A stretch of 64,000 bases of DNA. It comes from Nitrosopumilus cobalaminigenes (GTDB lineage Archaea > Thermoproteota > Nitrososphaeria > Nitrososphaerales > Nitrosopumilaceae). A program made the position numbers and the translations under genes. The DNA is taken from contig NZ_CP026993.1 in NCBI RefSeq assembly GCF_013407145.1, positions 434,001 through 498,000 of the forward strand, written 5' to 3'. Shown piece after piece: positions 26,127 through 34,091 of the stretch (its first letter is position 1; each line of letters opens with the position of its first letter). Below the pieces are notes generated by a model. It was not told the DNA's origin, did not search any database, and saw nothing but the letters and a program-made list of their open reading frames with translations.

Positions 26127-26804
26127 TTAATTTGTTAATTCTTCTTTCATTACAATGATTTTGATGTTATCTTCGACTTGTTCAAGATCTACTTTTTGGT
26201 CTCTAGCTAGGAATAATGCTGCAAAGAAACATCTGATTGAATCTACCTGATCAAGATCTTCTATGATGTCTTGTAACAATCCAAATCCTGTAGCGCTAAT
26301 TTTTTTCATTATCAAGTCTTCGTATTTCCCAATTATACTTTCAAGAGAAATGAAAAATTCTTGAAAATCTGGTGCTACGATTGGTTCTATCTCTAATTGT
26401 TTATTTCTTCTTGATTGGGGGTTTGCAATAGTTCCAATAAGGTTTTGTAATAATCCTAAAAGATCGTCTAATGATACTGGATATGTTGATTCATGTCTAT
26501 ATGGAATATCAATTAGTTCAATATCTACATCTGTCCTTTGATGCATTGGTTTTTTCTCCATTGCTGCTTTTTGTAATGCAAAAATACTTTCAACTTTCAT
26601 TCTATAGATTAGTGATGATGATAGTGCCGCCATTCCTGCCACTTTGAGATCTTTCTTGCCTGTCTTTTCAAGAATCTTAATTAATAAATTCAAAATCTGA
26701 ATTAGATCAATTTCCCAAACGTCTTTTTTAACAACTGATGCGGGACTAAATAGAATATTGACTGGCTCTTGGGAAATACTATCAGGAGTTTGCGCTTCAC
26801 TCAC
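26127..26804 (-). CDS. scpA: Segregation and condensation protein ScpA (kleisin)
   Basis: This is the kleisin that bridges SMC heads and organises or segregates the chromosome. The N-terminal DVWEIDLIQILNLLIKILEK helix and the C-terminal winged-helix part (SIRCFFAALFLARDQKVDLEQ) match archaeal ScpA. It lies directly upstream of scpB. No smc gene is in the window. In thaumarchaea it would act beside the Cdv/ESCRT division apparatus. Confidence 0.88.
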   Translation of the reverse strand: MSEAQTPDSISQEPVNILFSPASVVKKDVWEIDLIQILNLLIKILEKTGKKDLKVAGMAALSSSLIYRMKVESIFALQKAAMEKKPMHQRTDVDIELIDIPYRHESTYPVSLDDLLGLLQNLIGTIANPQSRRNKQLEIEPIVAPDFQEFFISLESIIGKYEDLIMKKISATGFGLLQDIIEDLDQVDSIRCFFAALFLARDQKVDLEQVEDNIKIIVMKEELTN

Positions 26805-26898
26805 ATAATTTCTCTTTGATTATTCAATAATATCTAAGGGCTCTATTTTTTTCTCACATCCAGTCAACTCTTATATTGTTAAGAGGAAAATCCCTACT

Positions 26899-27951
26899 AT
26901 GAAATCTGCCCGAATCCCAGGCCCAAATGAACCTCTTACTATAACTGAATCTGAAAATCCAAAACCTCAAGGAACTCAGGTTCTACTAAAGGTAAAGTCT
27001 GAAGGTGTATGTCACAGTGATTTACACTTGTGGGAAGGTGGATATGATCTTGGTGATGGTGAATTTTTGAAAGTTACTGATAGAGGAGTAAAATACCCTG
27101 TCACTCCTGGACATGAAATAGTTGGAACTATTGAAGAAATTGGAGAGAATGTTTCTAATGTTTCAGTAGGTGATGATGTCTTAGTTTTTCCTTGGATGGG
27201 CTGTGGGGAATGTCCTGCATGTAAAGTAGGAAATGAAAATTTATGCGATACTCCAAAATCTATGGGTCTTTTTCAAAATGGCGGTTATGCTGATTATACT
27301 TTGGTCCCTGATTCTAAATATTTAGCAAAACTTGATGGTGTAGATCCCGATGCTGCTACTTCGCTTGCTTGTTCTGGACTAACCGCATATACTGCAGTAA
27401 AAAAAGCAAATCAAAACTCTCCTGAGTTTATTGTAATTGTAGGTGCTGGTGGATTGGGATTGATGGGAGTTCAAATTGCCAGTGAAATTACTGATGCTAA
27501 AATCGTCTGTGTTGATTTAGATGATGCAAAATTAGAAACTGCAAAAAAAATGGGTGCTCATTTTACTGTAAACTCTAAAGATCCTGATACTGTTAAAAAA
27601 ATTCTTTCAATATGTAATGAAAAAGGTGCTGACAGTGTAATTGATTTTGTTAATGCTCCTCCAACAGTTAAAACTGGTTTGGCAGTTTTGAGAAAACGTG
27701 GAAATCTTGTACTAGTTGGATTATTTGGCGGTTCCCTTGAATTATCTTTGGTAACAATTCCACTAAAATCCATCACCATTCAAGGTGCATACACTGGAAA
27801 TTATAATGACATGGTAGAACTCCTTGACCTTGCAAGAAAAGGTGTGATCAATCCCGTTATTTCAAAAAGATATTCTCTTGATGAGGCAAACGCTGCTTTG
27901 GAGGATCTTAAAGCACGAAAAATCCTTGGTCGTGCTGTGATAAACCCTTAG
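26899..27951 (+). CDS. Zinc-dependent medium-chain alcohol dehydrogenase
   Basis: This is a 350-residue MDR-family dehydrogenase. Catalytic zinc ligands are in VCHSDLHLWEGGYD and PGHEIVGTIEEIGENV. The structural zinc loop is CGECPACKVGNENLC with four cysteines. NAD(P) binding is seen in IVGAGGLGLMGVQIA. Its substrate is unknown; alcohols, aldehydes or short hydroxyacids are possible. A TCTTATATTG box about 28 nt upstream of ATG suggests an independent promoter. Confidence 0.92.
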   Translation: MKSARIPGPNEPLTITESENPKPQGTQVLLKVKSEGVCHSDLHLWEGGYDLGDGEFLKVTDRGVKYPVTPGHEIVGTIEEIGENVSNVSVGDDVLVFPWMGCGECPACKVGNENLCDTPKSMGLFQNGGYADYTLVPDSKYLAKLDGVDPDAATSLACSGLTAYTAVKKANQNSPEFIVIVGAGGLGLMGVQIASEITDAKIVCVDLDDAKLETAKKMGAHFTVNSKDPDTVKKILSICNEKGADSVIDFVNAPPTVKTGLAVLRKRGNLVLVGLFGGSLELSLVTIPLKSITIQGAYTGNYNDMVELLDLARKGVINPVISKRYSLDEANAALEDLKARKILGRAVINP

Positions 27952-28002
27952 TTCAATTACTCACTACAAAATTTTATAACAGAAAAAAATTGAGTACTGA
28001 TA

Positions 28003-28752
28003 TTGGATACTAAAACAAGCTGCGAAGTTGCATTAACCCATCTAAAAAACAAACAATTCATCACTGCACATAATCTGTTTTTGAATCAAGCTGAATCCTT
28101 AAAAAAATCTGAAGTTCTAAAATCTGCATTATTGTTTATGCTTGCAGGTGAATGTAAAACAAGACAAGGCAAAGATTCTGAAAATGAAATTAAAGAGGCT
28201 AGTGATTTGTTTTTAAAATATTCAAATGCAAAGAATTCAAAAAATATCAAAGGTGCTTTACTATGTGCTTCAAAATGTCTTTTAAGTCTAGGTGAATTTG
28301 ACAAAGCTAAAGACACATATCAAAAAGCAAAAACTATTATCCAAACTTCAATTCAAGTCACACGACCTATTGTAATCATTGATGATAGTAAAGCAATTGC
28401 TATGAAATTAAAAACATATGCCGAAAAGTTAGGTTATTCAGAAATACATGTATTTGAAAATGGAAAAGATGGGGTTAAAGGCTGCAAAAAAATATTTTCT
28501 GAAAACAAAGAACCTGTAGTTCTTTTAGATATGGGACTGCCTGATCTTGAAGGTGATGTAGTTGCAACTAAATTACTTAAGGAAAAAATTAGTTTGCAAA
28601 TTGTTGTTATTACTGCTGATGAAAAAACAACTGCTCGTGTAAACAAAACAATTAGCACTGGTGTATCTGCATTTATTCAAAAACCCTTTACGCTTGATGA
28701 GCTCAAAAAGGCAATAGATATTGCAGAATCTGAATATACACTATTACAATAA
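28003..28752 (+). CDS. Receiver-domain protein with helical-repeat N-terminus
   Basis: This 249-residue protein has two parts. Residues 1-115 form paired helices resembling TPR/SEL-like repeats. A C-terminal CheY-like receiver starts near residue 122 with IVIIDDSKAIAMKL (acidic pocket), the phosphoacceptor Asp in VVLLDMGLPD, the ITAD threonine and the KPF lysine. All phosphorylation residues are present. No output DNA-binding domain is seen, so it probably acts through protein contacts of the helical part. The TTG start has a TTTTATAAC box 26 nt upstream. The 3' end overlaps the Lrp-like gene by 9 bp. Confidence 0.88.
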   Translation: MDTKTSCEVALTHLKNKQFITAHNLFLNQAESLKKSEVLKSALLFMLAGECKTRQGKDSENEIKEASDLFLKYSNAKNSKNIKGALLCASKCLLSLGEFDKAKDTYQKAKTIIQTSIQVTRPIVIIDDSKAIAMKLKTYAEKLGYSEIHVFENGKDGVKGCKKIFSENKEPVVLLDMGLPDLEGDVVATKLLKEKISLQIVVITADEKTTARVNKTISTGVSAFIQKPFTLDELKKAIDIAESEYTLLQ

Positions 28753-29244
28753 AAGCAAAGACATGTTCAAAATGTTCACATCTTTAATGTCTATCTCATT
28801 TATTCTATAATCAATTAATTCATCAGAAAATTTTTCTACTATTTTTTGTGATGTGTTTGTTTTTTCAGAATTGACTTGTAGTAATACTAGCATATTCCAT
28901 TCTCCTTCCATGTTGGAGACTAGAAGATAGTTATCTAATTTAGTAATGAAATTTTTGATAGAGTCTTTTACTGCTTCAAGTGATTTTGAAGGTTTTAGTT
29001 TCATCAACACTGCTTGATATTCATTAATTCCTGATACATCTGTAAGAACTGCTTTGTATCCTTTAATGATTCCACTTTTTTCTAACCTTTCAATTCTTTT
29101 TCTAATTGTTCTATCAGATACATCGTGACCTGATTTTTTTAATTCAGATGCAATTTCCTTTGATGGTGTTCTGGCATTATTGTTGAGAATTTCAATTATT
29201 TTTTGATCAACTTTATCTAAATTTGACCATGCATCATCACTCAT
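28744..29244 (-). CDS. Lrp/AsnC-family transcription regulator
   Basis: This is a DNA-binding regulator of 166 residues. The N-terminal helix-turn-helix is clear (DQKIIEILNNNARTPSKEIA, then VSDRTIRKRIERLEKSGIIKG). The C-terminal RAM/AsnC-type domain is partial (YQAVLMKLKPS, LLVSNMEGEWNMLVLLQV). The effector and targets cannot be read from the sequence. It is convergent with the receiver-domain gene. Confidence 0.88.
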   Translation of the reverse strand: MSDDAWSNLDKVDQKIIEILNNNARTPSKEIASELKKSGHDVSDRTIRKRIERLEKSGIIKGYKAVLTDVSGINEYQAVLMKLKPSKSLEAVKDSIKNFITKLDNYLLVSNMEGEWNMLVLLQVNSEKTNTSQKIVEKFSDELIDYRINEIDIKDVNILNMSLLLL

Positions 29245-29310
29245 ACCAATCCCATGTTGTAATGCCTTTTGAATTTTTGTATGAACTACTACTAATTCCT
29301 ATTTTTGGGA

Positions 29311-29877
29311 TTATGTTTCTTCTAGAATCCATCCTGATTCCATTATTTCTTGATCCTCTGGTTCTCCAATATTTGTAGCATATCTCCAAATGTACCCTGT
29401 CTCTGCAATCATTTTTTCTTTAATTTTTAAAAGTGATTCAATTTCTGAATTAAGATTACTCTCTGCATTCCCATGCTCTTTACAGAATTTACATTTTTGA
29501 TCAAGTGCAATTGGTTCTGATTCAATTAATGGATACGCTGAACATGCAAGAGGTCTTTCATTGTAAATTTTACATGGTAAACCACCGTGTGGTGATTTTT
29601 CTCCACTTTCTTTATCTAGAAATGGACAAGTGTTACCATTTTCTTCATGACCCATTAACTGATATGCCAAAATTTTTGTTGGAAGCATATCTTTTTTTTC
29701 AGAAATTCCAATCCTTGGCAAAATTTTGATTTCTATCTTATTTTTTATTGCTAGTTTTTCAATTCGTTCTTTTTCTTCAGGAAGAATCAACACTCCTATT
29801 TTACCAAATTTTTTACTAGGATAGTATTCCCTTTCAATACAGCATTGAGAGCATTCTTCAACACATTGAAATTCCAT
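29311..29877 (-). CDS. YkgJ-type cysteine-cluster protein
   Basis: This is a 188-residue protein of the YkgJ/CxxCxxCC group (predicted Zn- or Fe-S-binding). Clusters are seen in CVEECSQCCIE at residues 5-13, GLPCKIYNERPLACSAYP in the middle and CKFCKEHG near residue 155. ATG 29877 is preferred to an in-frame ATG 39 codons upstream because that extension would cross the aIF1A promoter. It is divergent from aIF1A. Its function is unknown; some relatives are thought to be involved in metal or oxidase assembly. Confidence 0.8.
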   Translation of the reverse strand: MEFQCVEECSQCCIEREYYPSKKFGKIGVLILPEEKERIEKLAIKNKIEIKILPRIGISEKKDMLPTKILAYQLMGHEENGNTCPFLDKESGEKSPHGGLPCKIYNERPLACSAYPLIESEPIALDQKCKFCKEHGNAESNLNSEIESLLKIKEKMIAETGYIWRYATNIGEPEDQEIMESGWILEET

Positions 29878-29951
29878 ATGTTTTTTCACCCTATTGATTA
29901 AAAATCTCTTGTGAATTCTACCCGTATTTTGTTTCTCAAAAACCCTACCAG

Positions 29952-29958
29952 TTATATG
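29952..29958 (+). promoter_or_regulatory. TATA-like box of the aIF1A gene
   Basis: TTATATG is centred 25-26 nt upstream of ATG 29980. It decides between several in-frame start codons (ATGs at 29965, 29971 and 29980) in favour of the last, the one giving MGKRQ. Confidence 0.5.
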
Positions 29959-29979
29959 CTCATAATGATAATGAGCATT

Positions 29980-30291
29980 ATGGGAAAGCGCCAAGTAAAA
30001 AACGAAAGTGCTCTAAAAGAAATCAGATTACCTGAAGAGGGTGAACTTTTTGGCCGTGTATTGAAAATGCTCGGTGGTGAAAATGTCATGATAAAATGTG
30101 ACGATGGTGTAACTAGACGTGGAAGAATTAGAGGAAAATTAAAGAGAAGAGTTTGGATTAGGGATAACGATATTGTAATTATTGCACCATGGGATTTCAA
30201 TGAAAATGAACGTGGTGATATTGTTTGGAGGTTTACACTTCCTCAAGTTGAGTGGCTTAAAGATAACAAGCACATTGCAAAAGATTTCTAA
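29980..30291 (+). CDS. eif1A: Translation initiation factor aIF1A
   Basis: This factor binds the A site of the 30S subunit during start selection. It is an S1-like OB-fold protein of 103 residues: LPEEGELFGRVLKMLGGENV, then RGRIRGKLKRRVWIRDNDIV, then PWDFNENERGDIVWRF. The ATG at 29980 gives the usual N-terminus and fits the TATA spacing. It is divergent from the YkgJ-like gene and followed by a cold-shock gene with its own promoter. Confidence 0.96.
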   Translation: MGKRQVKNESALKEIRLPEEGELFGRVLKMLGGENVMIKCDDGVTRRGRIRGKLKRRVWIRDNDIVIIAPWDFNENERGDIVWRFTLPQVEWLKDNKHIAKDF

Positions 30292-30329
30292 TCTCTAGAC
30301 ATCTACTGAATTCTATTTTGATGCTTTAG

Positions 30330-30337
30330 TTAATATA
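30330..30337 (+). promoter_or_regulatory. TATA-like box of the cold-shock gene
   Basis: TTAATATA lies about 26 nt upstream of ATG 30362. It supports that ATG over the in-frame TTG at 30347. Confidence 0.45.
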
Positions 30338-30361
30338 GTGAGTTAATTGCTTGAGAATCAA

Positions 30362-30553
30362 ATGGAACAAGGCACCGTAAAATGGTTTAACCGTACTAAG
30401 GGCTTTGGTTTTATCGAGAGAGAAGGTGGAGACGATCTATTTGTTCACAAATCAGATGTTGACGGATTCATCAACGAAGGCGATAAAGTCGAGTTCGAAA
30501 TAGGCGAAGGTCAAAAAGGACCAGCAGCCCAAAAAGTCAAAAAATCAGCATAG
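30362..30553 (+). CDS. Cold-shock-domain protein
   Basis: This is a 63-residue CspA-type nucleic-acid chaperone. RNP1 is KGFGFI and RNP2 is DLFVHKSDV. The start is [12 protein letters not shown]. The fold binds single-stranded RNA or DNA. Such bacterial-type Csps are uncommon in archaea and probably reached this lineage by transfer; that is inference from family distribution. T-rich stretches just after the stop probably terminate transcription. Confidence 0.94.
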   Translation: MEQGTVKWFNRTKGFGFIEREGGDDLFVHKSDVDGFINEGDKVEFEIGEGQKGPAAQKVKKSA

Positions 30554-30645
30554 GCAACAAGTTTTTTAATTTAAGATTTCAACTTTGTTTTCTTAAACTA
30601 GTCTATCTTTTTATTATTTTTAAAATATTTTTTTATAAAAAATTG

Positions 30646-30772
30646 TGGTCCCGCGGGGCGGAATTGAACCACCGACAACCCGGTTTCTGTATGCCTGATA
30701 TGCTGTTTTTCGGTCAGCCATCTAAAGCCAACAACTACAGCCGGAAGCTCTACCAGGCTGAGCTACCACGGG
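30646..30772 (-). tRNA. tRNA-Tyr(GTA) with 50-nt intron at 37/38
   Basis: On the minus strand the acceptor CCCGTGG pairs with CCGCGGG (one wobble), then A73 and an encoded CCA at 30646-30648. C1-G72 is the archaeal tyrosine identity pair. Exon 1 is 30735-30772 and ends with the loop C-T-GTA-G. The intron is 30685-30734, and exon 2 (30649-30684) resumes with A38 and CCGGG, which pairs with TCCGG of the anticodon stem. The T-arm is GGTGG TTCAATT CCGCC. Confidence 0.94.
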
Positions 30773-30881
30773 ACAAAAAAACGAAGATCTCTACTATTAA
30801 AAAACTATCGTAGATGATTTTTCCTAAATGATCGTTTTGATCTCTAAAGCATAAATAGTCTGAAAAGATGTTGAAAACGTC

Positions 30882-31493
30882 TTGTCAAAGCTAGAATTAT
30901 CTTATTCTGGTTATGTTTGTGCACCCTATTTGCACAACCATGAGTCTGTTGAATTAAAGGAGTCTTGGACAAATTCAAAAAATATTGAAAAATTATTCTT
31001 TGTTACAGGAACATTTTCTACTGAAAGTAAACCCTATTTTTCTGATTCTACAAATCATTACATTTTAGCAAAATTCAAAGACAGTGCACAAATAACAAAA
31101 GATCTTATCGAGCACAACCAAGACAAAACATCATTTTTGTTTAACATCAAAGATGATCTTTTCCAAAGAGAAGTTCCGGGTGAAACAAATTTTGTTTCTG
31201 TGTATTATCTAGAATATGGAGATGATGGTGATGATTTACAGGAAATTGCAAATCTATTACTAAAAAGAGACAAAATTGAGATAGCTGGATTTGGAAACAT
31301 GAGTACCTATTGCTTAAACCCTTCAAAATTTACTTTTCCATACTCTGAAAATATTGTAGTAATTGAAGTTGCAAGTGAAAAGAGTCATCAAAGTGTAAAG
31401 AAGTATTGTGATCAAACTAGACGAGATATAAATCGAAAAGGAATGACGATGACTAATTTGATGAGTCTCTCCATTCTTGATCAACTAAAGTAG
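30882..31493 (+). CDS. Conserved hypothetical protein, 203 residues
   Basis: I do not recognise this soluble protein. It begins MSKLELSYSGYVCAPYLHNH and is rich in Asp, Ser and aromatic residues, with mixed alpha/beta character and no clear catalytic motif, signal or membrane helix. The TTG start has a CATAAATAG box 26 nt upstream, so it is expressed from its own promoter. It ends 33 bp before the aIF5A gene, which has a separate TATA-like box. Confidence 0.75.
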   Translation: MSKLELSYSGYVCAPYLHNHESVELKESWTNSKNIEKLFFVTGTFSTESKPYFSDSTNHYILAKFKDSAQITKDLIEHNQDKTSFLFNIKDDLFQREVPGETNFVSVYYLEYGDDGDDLQEIANLLLKRDKIEIAGFGNMSTYCLNPSKFTFPYSENIVVIEVASEKSHQSVKKYCDQTRRDINRKGMTMTNLMSLSILDQLK

Positions 31494-31526
31494 AAAAGTT
31501 AAATATTCGACCAAAAACTGTTTTTC

Positions 31527-31937
31527 ATGAGTAAACCTTCTGATCTTGGTTCCTTGAAAATCGGTTCATACATTCTATTGCCTCACTCTGATCAACCTAG
31601 CGGAGAGCCATGTAGAATTGTAGAATATGATACATCAAAACCAGGTAAACACGGAGCAGCTAAAGCAAGAATTGTTGGTGAAGGAATTTTTGATGGTCAA
31701 AAAAGACCTCATGTTGGCCCTGTCAGTATGCAAATTCACATTCCAATGATTAACAAAAAAGTTGGTCAGATAATCTCAATTAACGGTGATACCGTACAAG
31801 TCATGGATTCCGAATCCTTTGAGACTTTAGACATCAATTTGATTGATGAAGAAGTCCAAGGAAAATTAGAAAATGGTCAAAACGTGGAATACTGGGTTGT
31901 AATGGATAGAACTAAAATAATGCGCATTAAGAACTAG
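31527..31937 (+). CDS. eif5A: Translation factor aIF5A
   Basis: This factor relieves stalled ribosomes and carries hypusine on one lysine. The modification loop TSKPGKHGAAKARIVG puts the target at Lys41, in the SH3-like N-domain; the C-terminal OB domain follows (VGQIISINGDTVQVMD). The length of 136 residues is normal. A GTTAAATATT box about 26 nt upstream of ATG implies a leaderless message. Four bases after the stop a box C/D sRNA begins, so the RNA may be cut from this transcript. Confidence 0.96.
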   Translation: MSKPSDLGSLKIGSYILLPHSDQPSGEPCRIVEYDTSKPGKHGAAKARIVGEGIFDGQKRPHVGPVSMQIHIPMINKKVGQIISINGDTVQVMDSESFETLDINLIDEEVQGKLENGQNVEYWVVMDRTKIMRIKN

Positions 31938-31940
31938 TGC

Positions 31941-32006
31941 GGATGCTGATGATTATCGGAAAAGCCGTCTGATTTTATGATGACGATTATGAGTATTGAA
32001 GCGTCC
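31941..32006 (+). ncRNA. Box C/D guide sRNA, predicted Cm34 guide for elongator tRNA-Met
   Basis: All parts of an archaeal C/D sRNA occur in order within 66 nt. They are a terminal stem GGATGC/GCGTCC (six pairs, one wobble), box C (CTGATGA at 31946-31952), a 16-nt guide, box D' (CTGA, 31969-31972), a 4-nt spacer, box C' (ATGATGA, 31977-31983), a 12-nt guide, and a slightly degenerate box D (TTGA, 31996-31999). A T5 run follows the stem. The D guide complements an anticodon arm containing CTCATAA, and the fifth base from box D pairs with C34. Confidence 0.75.
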
Positions 32007-32011
32007 TTTTT
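32007..32011 (+). terminator. T5 run after the C/D sRNA
   Basis: Five T residues follow directly on the closing stem of the sRNA. In archaea, short U-tracts like this can terminate transcription. The next gene has its own AT-rich promoter region just downstream. Confidence 0.4.
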
Positions 32012-32054
32012 GAATAAACTTAAAAAATTTATCCGATTGAATATTTTTTAGATA

Positions 32055-32744
32055 ATGAAATTAGCTTCTCTTTTTTCAGGTGGTAAAGATAGTACTTATG
32101 CAATCTATCTAGCACAAAAACAGGGTCATGAAATTAAGTGTCTCTTGAGTGTTTTTCCAAATTCTGATGAGAGTCATCTACTTCATTATCCTAACATGAA
32201 ATGGACTAAACTTCAATCAGATTCAATGAAAATACCTCAATTAACTATTACATCAAATTCTGATCAAACTGACAATGAATTGTCATTATTGGAAAATTTG
32301 TTACAAAATGCAATTGACAAATATCAAATAGACGGCCTAGTTCATGGTGGAATTAAAAGTAAATTTCAAAAAGAAAAGTTTGAAAACATATGTTCAAAAT
32401 TAAATTTACATGTTATTGCTCCATTATGGGACACTGAACCTGAATCTTACATGAATGATTTGGTAGATGCAAAATTTAATTTTATTATGATCACTGTATC
32501 ATCTGATGGGTTGGATGATTCTTGGTTGGGGAAAATTATTTCAAAATCTGATGTTGCTTCGATGAAATCATTATCAGAAAAATTTGGATTTAATTTAACT
32601 TTTGAAGGGGGTGAGGCTGAAACTTTTGTAATAAATTGTCCTTTGTTTGAACACTCGATCAAAATTAATCAAACTGAAAAAAATTGGGATGGATACAGAG
32701 GAAGGTTTGAAATAGTGGATGCGGAATTGAATTACAATGCTTGA
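32055..32744 (+). CDS. dph6: Diphthine--ammonia ligase
   Basis: This enzyme is the last step of diphthamide synthesis on elongation factor 2, amidating diphthine with ATP. The PP-loop is SLFSGGKDSTYA at the N-terminus, and GFNLTFEGGEAETFV is the C-terminal family signature. The length is 229 residues. A separate AT-rich promoter lies 25-35 nt upstream. The gene overlaps the srp54 start by 8 bp, linking two translation-associated functions in one message. Confidence 0.93.
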   Translation: MKLASLFSGGKDSTYAIYLAQKQGHEIKCLLSVFPNSDESHLLHYPNMKWTKLQSDSMKIPQLTITSNSDQTDNELSLLENLLQNAIDKYQIDGLVHGGIKSKFQKEKFENICSKLNLHVIAPLWDTEPESYMNDLVDAKFNFIMITVSSDGLDDSWLGKIISKSDVASMKSLSEKFGFNLTFEGGEAETFVINCPLFEHSIKINQTEKNWDGYRGRFEIVDAELNYNA

Positions 32745-34065
32745 TGGCCTTAAGACAAGTTTAGGGGACGCAATCAAAAAAATTGTAAAATCTTCAGGAA
32801 TTGATGAGGAGTTAATCAAAGAACTCTCAAAAGATGTTCAAAGGGCATTATTGCAATCTGATGTTAATGTGCGACTTGTACTAGAAATTACAAAAAATCT
32901 TGAGGAACGTGCTCTAAACGAAACACCTCCTCCTGGGCTTTCACGCAAAGATCATATCGTGAAAATTCTCTATGATGAACTATCAAAACTACTTGGAAAT
33001 GAGTCCAATTTTGATTTTAAACCTGATAGGCAAAATAAGATAATTTTACTTGGAATTCAAGGCAGTGGTAAAACTACTGTGGCATCAAAACTTGCCAAAT
33101 TTTTAACTGGTCAGGGATACAAAGTTGGTGTTGTAGGTGCTGATACCTACCGCCCAGGTGCATTAGTTCAACTAAGAACCATGTGTGAAAAATCAAATGT
33201 TGAAGTTTATGGAGAAGAAAATAACAAAGATTCTCCTAACATTGTAAAAAATGGGTTAAAGCATTTTGCAGGCCAAACTTTGGATGTAATTATAATTGAT
33301 ACTGCTGGTCGTCATAAAGAAGAACAAGATTTACTTGAAGAGATGGAAAGGATTAACAAAGTAGCAGATCCTGATTTAGCTTTACTTGTAATTGATGGTA
33401 CAATAGGACAACAATGTTTCAATCAAGCTGAAGCTTTCCACAAAACTATTCCTGTTGGAGGTGTAATCATTACAAAATTAGATAGTTCTGCAAAAGGTGG
33501 TGGTGCACTTGCAGCATCTGCAGCAACTGGTGCACAAATAATGTACATTGGAACTGGTGAGAGAATTGATGATTTAGAAAAATTCTCTCCTACTAGGTTT
33601 GTTGGAAGATTACTTGGAATGGGTGACATTCAAGCTGTTTTGGATTTAGCTAAACGATTAGAAAACGAAGGTGACGACGTTAGAATGAAAAGAATTTCTA
33701 GTGGAAAAATGAACATGGAGGATTTTCTTTCTCAGTTAGAAGAAGTTAGCAAAATGGGTTCGTTGCAAGGAATTCTTGACAGTATGCCTGGTTTATCTGG
33801 AATGGTAAAAGGTGATCAAGTTGATCAAATGGAAGGTAGAGTTACCAAATGGAGATACATTATTCAAAGTATGACCAAAGCAGAAAAAGCAGACCCTGAA
33901 GGGTTGCTTAACTCATCTAGAATCAAAAGAATATCCCGTGGTTCAGGATGGCCTGAGGGTGAAGTTAAAGAATTAATAAAAAATTATAAAAATTCTAAGA
34001 ATATGATGAAGGCTTCAAAAGGCCGTCAAATGCAAGGAACTCTTAGAAAAATGGGATTAGGATAA
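32737..34065 (+). CDS. srp54: Signal recognition particle GTPase SRP54
   Basis: SRP54 binds signal sequences and SRP RNA and hydrolyses GTP on docking with FtsY. The G-domain motifs are GIQGSGKTTVASKL (G1), DTAGRHKEEQ (G3) and TKLDSSAKGGGALA (G4/G5). The methionine-rich M domain starts near residue 300, with KMNMEDFLSQLEEVSKMGSL. The length is 442 residues. Its partner SRP19 is at 24785-25084. It is in an operon with dph6 upstream and pus10 downstream. Confidence 0.97.
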   Translation: MLDGLKTSLGDAIKKIVKSSGIDEELIKELSKDVQRALLQSDVNVRLVLEITKNLEERALNETPPPGLSRKDHIVKILYDELSKLLGNESNFDFKPDRQNKIILLGIQGSGKTTVASKLAKFLTGQGYKVGVVGADTYRPGALVQLRTMCEKSNVEVYGEENNKDSPNIVKNGLKHFAGQTLDVIIIDTAGRHKEEQDLLEEMERINKVADPDLALLVIDGTIGQQCFNQAEAFHKTIPVGGVIITKLDSSAKGGGALAASAATGAQIMYIGTGERIDDLEKFSPTRFVGRLLGMGDIQAVLDLAKRLENEGDDVRMKRISSGKMNMEDFLSQLEEVSKMGSLQGILDSMPGLSGMVKGDQVDQMEGRVTKWRYIIQSMTKAEKADPEGLLNSSRIKRISRGSGWPEGEVKELIKNYKNSKNMMKASKGRQMQGTLRKMGLG

Positions 34066-34091
34066 TCTCATACCTAAATTTCAATTCAAAC

